64,000 nt of DNA, taken from NCBI GenBank assembly GCA_002381805.1, contig DFXZ01000012.1:1-64000 (forward strand). The letters are read 5' to 3'. Below are positions 42,592-50,835 of the stretch, in pieces (within the stretch, counting starts at the first letter, position 1; each line of letters opens with the position of its first letter). The translations under genes and the position numbers were made by a program. The DNA is from Bdellovibrio sp. UBA4095 (GTDB lineage Bacteria; Bdellovibrionota; Bdellovibrionia; Bdellovibrionales; Bdellovibrionaceae). The notes under the pieces are model-generated. The model worked only from the letters and a program-made list of their open reading frames with translations. It made no database searches and was not told where the DNA came from.

Positions 42592-42659
42592 AGTTCATTT
42601 AAGAATTTCCTAATGACCTTGTCAATACAGGCTCCATTTGTTGACCCTGTTTTTTGGTC

Positions 42660-43598
42660 ATGGTAACTCCTGAAACCACTATGACACGACCCCAATTTCA
42701 GAAATTTGCCTTCGGTCTTTTAATTTATACTCTGCTGGTCATTCTGTGGGGAGCCTGGGTGCGCATTTCCCACTCCGGAGATGGCTGCGGTGACACCTGG
42801 CCACTTTGCAACGGACAGCTTATACCCGAAGCCGAGCAAGGGAAAACCTGGGTCGAGTATACCCATCGGTTAATGTCAGGGATTTATGGTTTTGTCGTCA
42901 TCTATTTCTGGTGGGTCGGCAAAAAGCTGTATCCCTCTGGACATTTAGCCAAAAGGGCCGTGATAGCGACTTTGGTTTTCATGGTTACGGAAGCCCTGCT
43001 TGGTGCCAAACTCGTGCTTTTCGGTTTAGTTACTGATAACGACACTCCCTACCGAGCGTTTGTGATGGCACTTCATCAGTTGAACTCGTTCATGCTAACC
43101 GGTGCTGTAGCACTCGCTTTTGCCGCAGCAAACTTTGACCGGACTGTCGCACAACCTGCTCGACAGCAAAAATACTATTTGTATTTCCCTTGGATTCTTG
43201 TGGTCCTTGGTATCACTGGCGCTTGGGCCTCGCTATCGAATTCACTCTTCCCTACCAACGATCTCCTGCAAGCCTGGGCAGACGACTTCTCTTCAAATTC
43301 TCACTTTTTAGTTCGACTGCGAGTTGTCCACCCGGTCCTGGCGATTCTGGGTGCCGGCGGCTTAGCGCTCTATTTTTGGATCAAGGGGCAGACAGCAGAT
43401 CATCTCTTAATGCAACGTCGATCTTTACAGATGAGTCTGACTCTAATTGCGGGAGTTATCTTTGGAATAGCGACCCTCTTGTTACACGCGCCATTGTGGA
43501 TGAAGGTCGTTCACCTGGCATTTGCCCACACCATGTGGGTCTTCCTGCTGCAATGGGTATTCTTCGCTCGAACATTTAAAGAAGAACTAAAGAGTTAA
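42660..43598 (+). CDS. ctaA: Heme A synthase
   Basis: A protein of about 312 residues with eight membrane segments that oxidises heme O to heme A for cytochrome aa3 oxidase. Heme-ligand histidines are in EYTHRLMSG, ALHQLNS, RVVHPVLA and LAFAHTMW. The extracytoplasmic loop has the cysteine pair in CGDTWPLC. The true start may be ATG 42681, since no clear ribosome site separates them. No cytochrome oxidase genes are adjacent. The 3' end overlaps the convergent LON-domain gene by 12 bp. Confidence 0.9.
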   Translation: MVTPETTMTRPQFQKFAFGLLIYTLLVILWGAWVRISHSGDGCGDTWPLCNGQLIPEAEQGKTWVEYTHRLMSGIYGFVVIYFWWVGKKLYPSGHLAKRAVIATLVFMVTEALLGAKLVLFGLVTDNDTPYRAFVMALHQLNSFMLTGAVALAFAAANFDRTVAQPARQQKYYLYFPWILVVLGITGAWASLSNSLFPTNDLLQAWADDFSSNSHFLVRLRVVHPVLAILGAGGLALYFWIKGQTADHLLMQRRSLQMSLTLIAGVIFGIATLLLHAPLWMKVVHLAFAHTMWVFLLQWVFFARTFKEELKS

Positions 43599-44204
43599 TT
43601 CATTCGACTCTACAAGGCGATGCAAGAACTGAATTTTCTCGTTGATATCATTGAACTCAAGTACCATTTGCTGAAGATCATAATCACGGACCAAGTATGA
43701 AGCAAATGACCCCACTATCTCTTCTGGTTGGGTCAGGTTTCGCACAAACATTTCCCTTTGTGCGGCATCTGGAATATGCGTTTGCACCCAGCGATGCAGA
43801 ATTTTATTCAACGAGGCCAGCTCTCTCCCCGACTCATCTTTCACGACAGTGTTCTCGGGAAGAATTTCTCCTTCACAGACAAGATAAGGCGTCCCTTTCT
43901 CTAGCACACGGCCCAGACGAAGCTTGCCCTGACCTTGCAAAAAAATAAGCAAAGTCCCATTCACTCGCTCTTCAATGATCTGAGGATAGCCATATCCCGC
44001 GATCTCGCGGACAAAGGGCACGAACTCGCCAGGTCGGACTGGCGACACTTTTGTCGGGTCTTCAATATATCCAATGGCTATAGGAGCCTGAGATTGAATG
44101 GCATCTTTGATCATTGCCAAGTACCTAGGTTCAAAGACATTAAGGGGTTTCGTCGTCCGAGGAAACAAAGTGACATTCACAAGAGGAAACAGAAATACTT
44201 CCAT
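43587..44204 (-). CDS. LON substrate-binding domain protein
   Basis: A 205-residue protein consisting of the N-terminal domain of Lon protease without AAA+ or protease parts. Motifs: FLFPLVNVTLFP and KPLNVFEPRYLAMI at the start, IGYIEDP, then FLQGQGKLRLG and a helical end with a YDLQQMVLE segment. Such stand-alone domains are widespread and of unclear function. ATG 44204 is fixed by GAGGAG seven bases upstream; the longer frame is not supported. Divergent from the DCC-family gene. Confidence 0.8.
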   Translation of the reverse strand: MEVFLFPLVNVTLFPRTTKPLNVFEPRYLAMIKDAIQSQAPIAIGYIEDPTKVSPVRPGEFVPFVREIAGYGYPQIIEERVNGTLLIFLQGQGKLRLGRVLEKGTPYLVCEGEILPENTVVKDESGRELASLNKILHRWVQTHIPDAAQREMFVRNLTQPEEIVGSFASYLVRDYDLQQMVLEFNDINEKIQFLHRLVESNELTL

Positions 44205-44259
44205 ACGAAAAACTCCTCGGCTTGAATATCTATTATAATAACTGTAGGGTGGAATTGCT

Positions 44260-44670
44260 ATGGAAAAGGTAGAACTACGTAAAGCCAAAATAGTTTTTTT
44301 CGATGGTGTTTGCCACCTCTGCAATGGCTTTGTCGACTCGATGATCACATTAGATACAAATCACACTTTTTACTTTGCCCCCCTCCAAGGTGAGACAGCT
44401 CAAGCGCTTCTCCCAGCCCAAGATCGTGCTCATTTAAACAGCGTCATTTATTATGAATCAGAAAAGCTTTTTTACTCATCCACTGCCGTCATAAAAATTC
44501 TAGTTGGATTGGGTGGGGTTTACAGAATTTTTGGACTCTTTTGGGTTTTCCCGAGACCTCTTCGCGACTTCGTTTATGGAGTGATAGCTCGGAACCGCTA
44601 TCGATGGTTCGGCACAAGAGAGTTTTGCCGCCTACCGCGGCCCGAGGAGAGGCTCTATCTTTTACCCTGA
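44260..44670 (+). CDS. DCC-family (DUF393) thiol-disulfide oxidoreductase-like protein
   Basis: A 136-residue protein with the family start IVFFDGVCHLCNGFV, where DxxCxxC (residues 15-21) is the presumed redox site, followed by FAPLQGETAQ and a C-terminal RWFGTREFCRLP. Biochemical role is not established for the family. It is divergent from the LON-domain gene across 55 bp and overlaps the convergent MutT gene by 16 bp. Confidence 0.8.
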   Translation: MEKVELRKAKIVFFDGVCHLCNGFVDSMITLDTNHTFYFAPLQGETAQALLPAQDRAHLNSVIYYESEKLFYSSTAVIKILVGLGGVYRIFGLFWVFPRPLRDFVYGVIARNRYRWFGTREFCRLPRPEERLYLLP

Positions 44671-45068
44671 AGCAGAGGGACGAAGGGACGGTCCGCTTCA
44701 GAAAGCATATCCAACGAGATCTTGTCCGCGGGCAGCCATTCTAAAGCATCATGCTCTGTCAGCTGAATGGATCCTTGCAAAATTTGACATTCGAACAATA
44801 ACAAACGGATATGCTTGGTAGGGTACTTGAATGAGTTTTCGCCTACGAAATCTCCGACCTGGATCTCGACACCAAGCTCCTCCTGGATCTCTCGGACCAA
44901 AGCCTCCGTGTTTTCCTCCCCCGACTCTACCTTGCCACCAGGGAATTCCCAAAAACCTGCGCCCGTTTGGGATGGACCTCTTCGCACAATAAGAAATTCT
45001 TTTCCTTGAGAACTTTGCCGCTGAATAGCGGCGGCGACGACTAGGACTGTTTGTTCAGTGGAATTCAT
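44655..45068 (-). CDS. mutT: NUDIX hydrolase, MutT-like
   Basis: A 137-residue enzyme. The Nudix box is complete from GGKVESGEENTEALVREI through QEELGV (about residues 44-66), preceded by GFWEFP as in MutT proteins that sanitise 8-oxo-dGTP. CTP-pyrophosphohydrolase relatives have the same layout, so the exact substrate is not certain. The C-terminal part with EHDALEWLPADKI is typical of the MutT group. Convergent with the DCC gene. Confidence 0.8.
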   Translation of the reverse strand: MNSTEQTVLVVAAAIQRQSSQGKEFLIVRRGPSQTGAGFWEFPGGKVESGEENTEALVREIQEELGVEIQVGDFVGENSFKYPTKHIRLLLFECQILQGSIQLTEHDALEWLPADKISLDMLSEADRPFVPLLQGKR

Positions 45069-45148
45069 AGGTTAAGTTCACAGGTGAAGGTCCGTATACA
45101 CAAGCGTTTTTTGTAATTTCTTAAGAAGTGGTTTAGGATGGGCTTACT

Positions 45149-45892
45149 ATGTTCTCATACTCGCAAAGCTTGTCTTATTTCTCCAAATCCAATGTCGCCA
45201 TCTGGCTATCCTTGGCTTTCCAAGCAGGGACAATTAATGCGGGCGGTTTTTTAGCCTGTCATAGTTTCGTTACCCACGTGACCGGCTTTAGTACGATGAT
45301 TGGGACTGAAGCTGCAAGCGGAAGAGTTCTTCGGGCTTTGGGTTTTGTCAGCGTCCCAGGCTTTTTTATTTTAGGCACGATGGTTTCAGCCTTCTTTGTC
45401 GACAGACGTTTACAGACGCAAAGGCGCCCTTTGTATCCTGTGGTGTTCTTTCTGATCTTTTTTCTTATGTTGTCCGTGACGATTGCAGGTCTTTTTGAAG
45501 TCTTCGGACCCTTCGGTCATCCGGTCTCAATGTCTAAACACTACATCCTGCTGGCTTCGCTCTGCTTGGCCGCCGGCCTTCAAAATGCGACGGTCACATC
45601 TGCTTTCGGCGCGATTGTTCGGACTTCCCACCTCACAGGGATCACGACTGATCTTGGTATTGGATTAGTGCGAGTCCTCAGCGGTTCCCACAAGATTCAG
45701 ACTCGAACCAACGAAGTTCGCGCCAACTGGTTCCGTATCGGTCTTATAGTGATGTTCACCTTTGGCTCTTTTGTTTCGGCCTATGCCTATCTTCATGCGC
45801 AGTATTGGGGCTTTCTTATTCCAACGGGAATTGCTACAATACTTTTTATATGGAGTTTAGTACGCTTTAACTCAGTTGTCCGAGGACATTGA
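45149..45892 (+). CDS. DUF1275 (YoaK-type) membrane protein
   Basis: A 247-residue membrane protein with six or seven segments. AFQAGTINAGGFLACHSFVTHVTGFST and LAAGLQNATVTSAFGAIVRTSHLTGI, the two internally similar halves of the family, are both present. Function is unknown; transport has been proposed. It is monocistronic and co-directional with the Na/Pi transporter that begins about 55 bp downstream. Confidence 0.8.
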   Translation: MFSYSQSLSYFSKSNVAIWLSLAFQAGTINAGGFLACHSFVTHVTGFSTMIGTEAASGRVLRALGFVSVPGFFILGTMVSAFFVDRRLQTQRRPLYPVVFFLIFFLMLSVTIAGLFEVFGPFGHPVSMSKHYILLASLCLAAGLQNATVTSAFGAIVRTSHLTGITTDLGIGLVRVLSGSHKIQTRTNEVRANWFRIGLIVMFTFGSFVSAYAYLHAQYWGFLIPTGIATILFIWSLVRFNSVVRGH

Positions 45893-45947
45893 TCCCCCTC
45901 GCACACTCTGACTTGATTTTTTGTCTGGCACGTAAGGATTGCTTTCC

Positions 45948-47573
45948 ATGATAGACACACATAATTCATATTTTGTCATTCTGATAAGTGGTTTGGCACT
46001 CTTCCTTTACGGCATGGGACTGGCCAGTTCTTCGCTTGAAAAGATTATGGCTGGAAAAATCACCGGCCTTCTAAATCATCTTTCCCAGAGTAAATTTTTA
46101 GCAATCACTTCTGGGGTTGTTTTGGCAACACTTATGCAAAGCTCTGGAGCTGTCACCTCCATGCTTGTAGGGTTAGGATCCGCTAAGGTCATCAACCTCA
46201 GGCAAGTTATGGGCGTGATCATCGGAACAGCCATCGGCACGACCTTAACAGTTCAGTTTATATCCTTGGACTTGGCCTCTTATGCGCTCCCCGTTTTTGC
46301 CATCGCCTTTGCCTTTTATTTCAAGGCCAAGAAAACTGTTTTCAAGAATATCGCTTTGGTTTTCATGGGATTTGGCCTGCTCTTTTTAGGATTGAAACTT
46401 ATCTCAAGCGCTTCCTTACATTTTGCAACTAATCCTCTATTGACGGGATTATTCGAAAGCGTGCGTGAAAATCCTGGCTATTCCCTGCTGATTTCAATTC
46501 TGTTCTGTGCATTTGTTCAGAGCAGTGCGGTCACAATTGGTTTGGCAATGAGCTTAGCTTCGGTTCAAGCGATCACATTCTATGATGCCATGCTTTGGGT
46601 CTATGGCGCCAATATCGGAACCACTTCTGTCGCCCTGTTGGCCGCTTCAAGCTCCAACTACATCGGTCGACAGGTGGCCTGGGCCCATTTCTTCTACAAA
46701 ACGATAAGCGTCGTCGTGTTTTATCCTTTCACTCAGTACTTTATCGACTTTCTTATGACTTTTGATACGACCATTTCCAGATCGATTGCAAATGGTCATC
46801 TTATCTTCAACATGCTTTCGGCCGTTCTCTTTTTCCCTTTTATTAACAAAGGCGCACAGTTTATCGAAAACATGTTCCCCAAAGCCCCTTCTGAAGAGTT
46901 CGGAACCGAATTCGTCAGCTTAAATAATTACGAGAGTTCCGCTTTGGCAGTTTCTTATGCTAATCGAGAAATTATGAGAACGGCTGACATTGCTCTCGAA
47001 ATGATTAAAGATTCTTTAAAACTTTTTGAAACCAACGATCCCAAGGTTTTCGAGTCGATAAAGGAACGCGACAACAAAGTCGACTTCCTTTACCGTGAAA
47101 CCAAAATGTTCCTCCTGGATCATGCAAATAAATCGACGACGGTTCACCAGAACGTCATGAATATGATTATGTTTCTTAGCGACGTAGAGCGCGCAGCGGA
47201 TTCAATCGATATCAACATCCTTTCGTTGGCCGCCAAGAAAAATGCTTTGAAGTTAGAGTTTTCAGCAGAAGGTTGGTCCGAGATTCGCGAAATGCACGCG
47301 CAAACTGTCAAGGTCGCCTCTATGGCGATCAATGCCTATTCAAACCGGGAACTTTGTGAACAAGTCATCAAGCTTAAAAGAGAGCTTACCAAAACGGAGA
47401 TTGTTTTGCGCGAGCATCACATTACTCGGCTCAACAGAGGCTTGAACAGTTCGATTAACACAAGTTCAATTCATCTGGACTTATTAAGCGAATATCGCCG
47501 TATTGCAAGCTTGCTCTGCAATCATGCGTACAACCAACAAACCTCCTTACCCGTCTCTCCGAAGGATTCCTGA
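45948..47573 (+). CDS. Na/phosphate cotransporter with PhoU-like domain
   Basis: A 541-residue NptA/PNaS family transporter. Two inverted membrane halves carry the signature QSS motifs (ATLMQSSGAVTSM and CAFVQSSAVTIGLA), each followed by a GANIGTT or GTAIGTT turn. The last 200 residues are a helical PhoU-like domain (SYANREIMRTADIALEM, FLSDVERAADSID). It takes up inorganic phosphate with sodium. ATG 45948 is preferred, with AAGGA about nine bases upstream. The stop codon is followed at once by the next gene's start. Confidence 0.85.
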   Translation: MIDTHNSYFVILISGLALFLYGMGLASSSLEKIMAGKITGLLNHLSQSKFLAITSGVVLATLMQSSGAVTSMLVGLGSAKVINLRQVMGVIIGTAIGTTLTVQFISLDLASYALPVFAIAFAFYFKAKKTVFKNIALVFMGFGLLFLGLKLISSASLHFATNPLLTGLFESVRENPGYSLLISILFCAFVQSSAVTIGLAMSLASVQAITFYDAMLWVYGANIGTTSVALLAASSSNYIGRQVAWAHFFYKTISVVVFYPFTQYFIDFLMTFDTTISRSIANGHLIFNMLSAVLFFPFINKGAQFIENMFPKAPSEEFGTEFVSLNNYESSALAVSYANREIMRTADIALEMIKDSLKLFETNDPKVFESIKERDNKVDFLYRETKMFLLDHANKSTTVHQNVMNMIMFLSDVERAADSIDINILSLAAKKNALKLEFSAEGWSEIREMHAQTVKVASMAINAYSNRELCEQVIKLKRELTKTEIVLREHHITRLNRGLNSSINTSSIHLDLLSEYRRIASLLCNHAYNQQTSLPVSPKDS

Positions 47574-47918
47574 TTGAAAACTGCTTGGCTTTCCATCGGC
47601 TTGCTGATTTGTTCAAACATCTTTATGACTTTTGCATGGTACGGGCACTTGAAGTCACATCGTCAATCCGCCCTTTGGCTGGTAATCCTGGTCAGCTGGG
47701 GGATCGCTTTTTTTGAGTACCTTTTGCAGATTCCCGCCAATCGCATGGGCTTTCAATACTTCACATTACCTCAACTTAAGATCATTCAAGAAGTGATTAC
47801 TATGGTCGTATTTGTGGGTTTCTCAGTTCTCTATATGAAACAAGCGGTCAAGCTGGATTACTTATGGGCCGGGCTCTGCTTGCTGGGAGCCGTTTACTTT
47901 ATCTTTAGAGCGCCTTAA
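47574..47918 (+). CDS. DUF486 small multidrug-type membrane protein
   Basis: A 114-residue protein with four membrane segments and the DUF486 signature: NIFMTFAWYGHLK near the start, then FEYLLQIPANRMGFQYFTLPQLKIIQEVI. The family belongs to the drug/metabolite transporter group. It starts with TTG directly after the previous stop (TGA TTG), so translation is coupled to the phosphate transporter gene. Confidence 0.8.
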   Translation: MKTAWLSIGLLICSNIFMTFAWYGHLKSHRQSALWLVILVSWGIAFFEYLLQIPANRMGFQYFTLPQLKIIQEVITMVVFVGFSVLYMKQAVKLDYLWAGLCLLGAVYFIFRAP

Positions 47919-47963
47919 AAATAGATTCACTCTTTCTAATCAAACTAGGATATAATTAAGAGT

Positions 47964-49550
47964 ATGAAGTTCATATATATCCTGGAAGATGATGAACGTA
48001 TACAGAAGGATCTATTTGAGACACTAAAAAATATTGATCCAAAGCTGCACATTCGTCTTTTTTTTAACCTGGCAGAATTTCACGAATGGCTTAAAATCGC
48101 AGCCAAAGAGGGACCTCGTTCCTTAGCACAAGGTGGCCACAAACATCCATCCGACACATCTGCAGAAGAACTTGAACCTCACGACTCCCATCAATTGCAA
48201 CTAGTCATCGCAAAAAATGAATTCCTGGGAACTCAAAACATGGGACTGGTGAAGCGCGCCAGAGACTTCTTCCTTAGAAAGAAAATGTGTACTGAACAGG
48301 AACCGACTGCCTTGATCTTGACGGCCTTCGACAGTCCTGATTTTGATATTGGTCTGGCTGAAGAACGCATTATTAACAATGTCATCTTTAAACCCTTCGA
48401 CAAGCTGATCCTTAAGCAACATTTAGAGTATACACTTACTGGGCATCACCCTCTTACCAGCAATACGGTTGCCACCATGAAGATCAACTCTTTGATTGAG
48501 ATGCTTAAAGAAGTAGAAATGAAAGACCTCAATGAAGTGGGATTCACCACCGTTAATAATCACGCCATTGCCGTCGGAGCGATGACTAAGTATTACAATG
48601 ATGCTTTCAAGACAAATGATAAAAAAAGTGCCTATGCGTTTTGCAAAGCCTGCACAAAAATCGATGCAGAGAATTTTCTGTGTGAATTTCTTTTCTTTGC
48701 CTTGGACAATGATCAAATCAGTCAAATTCGCCGCAACATCTTACAAAATAAGTCGAATACGGTCGCCGAACTGAACAATGCGAGCAAGAAAGCCGCCAGA
48801 ATAGCGATCATCGACGAAAATACACCTGCCGGATCCGAAGTAAAAAATCTTCTTGATGACCGCTTCAATAATGCCGATGTTTTTATATTCCCAAGCTTTG
48901 GCCAGTTCCTTTCCGACCTTGCAGACAAGGAAACCCAGCATCGCCAAGCTCTACCACCGCAGTTCGATTTTATTTTTGCTCACTATGATCTTTTTGAAAT
49001 TGAAAAAGAAAAACGGTGGGAGTTAATTCTAAAAAGTCTTGCGGATCGAGCCAAAGCTCATCAAGTCGAATCCAAACCACCCCAGCTGATGCTGCTGGCG
49101 CGTAAAAAAATCCAAATGGATGAACTAAGAACTCTCTCGACTTGGTCGCGCGAAATTTTCTACTCCCCGCTAGACAAGAGCTACCTAACGAAAAAACTTG
49201 TAGCGTTAACCTTGGATCTAAATAACAAATCGCCGGCGACTATCGCCAGCATTCACAATCCCAGCGTTCTAAAGGTTGCCAATCCTGTTGAGATCACCCA
49301 GATCTCTGAGGCCGGGCTGGTTATGAAATACTATCGCCCGATCAGTATCGGAGCCTTTCGCGAGTTCATTTTATGGCGCCCCGAAGAAACTGAAACTCCC
49401 GAAATCATTGGAACAGTTAATTTTAATGAGAAAGCCAAAAATGCCGATCACCATCTGAATCACTTCGTGTTCTTTGGTATGACCGATTATTTCTTGAAAC
49501 ATATTCGCTTGTGGCTGCTAGAAGCCTATATAAAACAAAAAGAAAAATAG
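47964..49550 (+). CDS. Protein with two degenerate receiver domains and a PilZ-like end
   Basis: 528 residues. The first domain (1-160) begins like a response regulator (YILEDDERIQ) and ends with FKPFDKLILK, but the phosphorylated Asp position is occupied by LVIAKNEFLG, so it cannot be phosphorylated normally. A second receiver-like domain (about 270-405) has IAIIDENTPA and SPLDKSYL, again without a full active site. The C-terminal stretch with ITQISEAGLVMKYYRP resembles a PilZ fold but lacks the RxxxR c-di-GMP motif. It may be a protein-interaction scaffold in signalling; the function is unknown. Confidence 0.6.
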   Translation: MKFIYILEDDERIQKDLFETLKNIDPKLHIRLFFNLAEFHEWLKIAAKEGPRSLAQGGHKHPSDTSAEELEPHDSHQLQLVIAKNEFLGTQNMGLVKRARDFFLRKKMCTEQEPTALILTAFDSPDFDIGLAEERIINNVIFKPFDKLILKQHLEYTLTGHHPLTSNTVATMKINSLIEMLKEVEMKDLNEVGFTTVNNHAIAVGAMTKYYNDAFKTNDKKSAYAFCKACTKIDAENFLCEFLFFALDNDQISQIRRNILQNKSNTVAELNNASKKAARIAIIDENTPAGSEVKNLLDDRFNNADVFIFPSFGQFLSDLADKETQHRQALPPQFDFIFAHYDLFEIEKEKRWELILKSLADRAKAHQVESKPPQLMLLARKKIQMDELRTLSTWSREIFYSPLDKSYLTKKLVALTLDLNNKSPATIASIHNPSVLKVANPVEITQISEAGLVMKYYRPISIGAFREFILWRPEETETPEIIGTVNFNEKAKNADHHLNHFVFFGMTDYFLKHIRLWLLEAYIKQKEK

Positions 49551-49551
49551 C

Positions 49552-50121
49552 TTAAGGAACCGGGCGAACTTTTTGCGTCGCTTGAACAATTCCCATATAT
49601 TCATTTTGCAACAATGCCATCAAATCCTGAGCAACTTGATCCGGATCTAATTGAATATCTTCCAAGCTAAGGGTTTCTACAGGCGTCCCCTTGTTTGTAA
49701 TATTCATGGCAAAATGAACCATTGTCGAAACCGGAGACTTGGTTGCAATACTGATACTAAGTTTACGGTCACCAAGGTAAATATCATCCCCATCTCTTCG
49801 CAAAGATTCATTCACTGCCGGAACCGGAGAATGAGCTTGAATATAATCCCGAACGATAGAGGCAAATAGTCTTTGCAATGCCACACCAGAAAACAAATCG
49901 CGATCAAACACTTCAATGATAAAGTGCAGCATTTCATCGCCCTCGATCTTAGCTTTAGCAAGTAAGTCCTCGCCATCCACCATGTGCTGAAATGGAATTG
50001 CGCACTTTCCTTTCCACGCGACCACAGAAGGCCCCAGGATACCGTAAGACAGATACGCAAAAAGCGAATGCAACTGGGACCCGTCGTAGGTAAACTTTTT
50101 CTCGATGAAATAGGTTTGCAT
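49552..50121 (-). CDS. DUF366 family protein
   Basis: A 189-residue protein with the DUF366 pattern YDGSQLHSLFAY, GPSVVAWKGKC, HMVDGED, HFIIEVFDRDL and a long final helix. I know of no proven activity. In several genomes the family sits beside queuosine or archaeosine genes, and here it lies 18 bp downstream of queC on the same strand, so a role in 7-deazaguanine metabolism is the best guess. Confidence 0.75.
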   Translation of the reverse strand: MQTYFIEKKFTYDGSQLHSLFAYLSYGILGPSVVAWKGKCAIPFQHMVDGEDLLAKAKIEGDEMLHFIIEVFDRDLFSGVALQRLFASIVRDYIQAHSPVPAVNESLRRDGDDIYLGDRKLSISIATKSPVSTMVHFAMNITNKGTPVETLSLEDIQLDPDQVAQDLMALLQNEYMGIVQATQKVRPVP

Positions 50122-50139
50122 GACAAAGATCCGTTTCTT

Positions 50140-50835
50140 TTAAGATTTGAAAAGATGACTGACGTCTACTTTAGCTGAATCAAAGGCTCTGCGAGCTCGT
50201 TGACAGGATTCACACTCACCGCACCACTTGTCGCCCGCAAAATAACATGGCCATGTCAGTTCCCAGGGAACCTGCAATCCCTGACCTAAGCGAACGATAT
50301 CAGGCTTCCTTAAGTGAGCAGTGTAACATCCGACCGTGACATGATTTGCAGTCGAGTACCACAAAGCCTTCGTCGACTGCTCCAAGAAGTCTCTTGAGTT
50401 GTCGGGAAACGTTGCCGCTTCTTCTGCATTAAACCCTGGAATGACAGCGTCAGCTCCTAATGCTTCTGCATAGGCGGCAGCGATATTAACAAAAATTCCG
50501 TTGCGATTCGGCACCCAGACCGATTTTGCAGACTCCGCCGACATCGAGGAGTCATCAATAGAAACTTGCGAGCCAATCGGAACTTGCTTATCTTTCACAA
50601 TCAACGAAGACGCATTGAAATCCTTAAACCAAGGCAGCTGAACCACCTTATGAGGAATATTGAGATACTGAGCCATTTCTCTTGCCGACTCAATCTCTTT
50701 GACGGCCGCTTTTTGACCATAATCGAATGTCAAAGCCAGAACAATTTCATGGTGATGTTTCATGGCTTCAAAAGCATTTACTGTTGAATCAAGTCCCGAA
50801 GACAAAAGGACGACGACTTTTCTTTTTGATTTCAT
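50140..50835 (-). CDS. queC: 7-cyano-7-deazaguanine synthase
   Basis: A 231-residue ATP-dependent enzyme that converts 7-carboxy-7-deazaguanine to preQ0 in queuosine synthesis. The PP-loop is VVLLSSGLDST (residues 7-17), followed by ALTFDYGQKA and WVPNRNGIF. The zinc site is the C-terminal cysteine set in WPCYFAGDKWCGECESC. Length is normal. The start overlaps the recJ stop by four bases, so it is translated with recJ. The rest of the pathway visible here is tgt and queA; queD, queE and queF are not in the window. Confidence 0.95.
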   Translation of the reverse strand: MKSKRKVVVLLSSGLDSTVNAFEAMKHHHEIVLALTFDYGQKAAVKEIESAREMAQYLNIPHKVVQLPWFKDFNASSLIVKDKQVPIGSQVSIDDSSMSAESAKSVWVPNRNGIFVNIAAAYAEALGADAVIPGFNAEEAATFPDNSRDFLEQSTKALWYSTANHVTVGCYTAHLRKPDIVRLGQGLQVPWELTWPCYFAGDKWCGECESCQRARRAFDSAKVDVSHLFKS

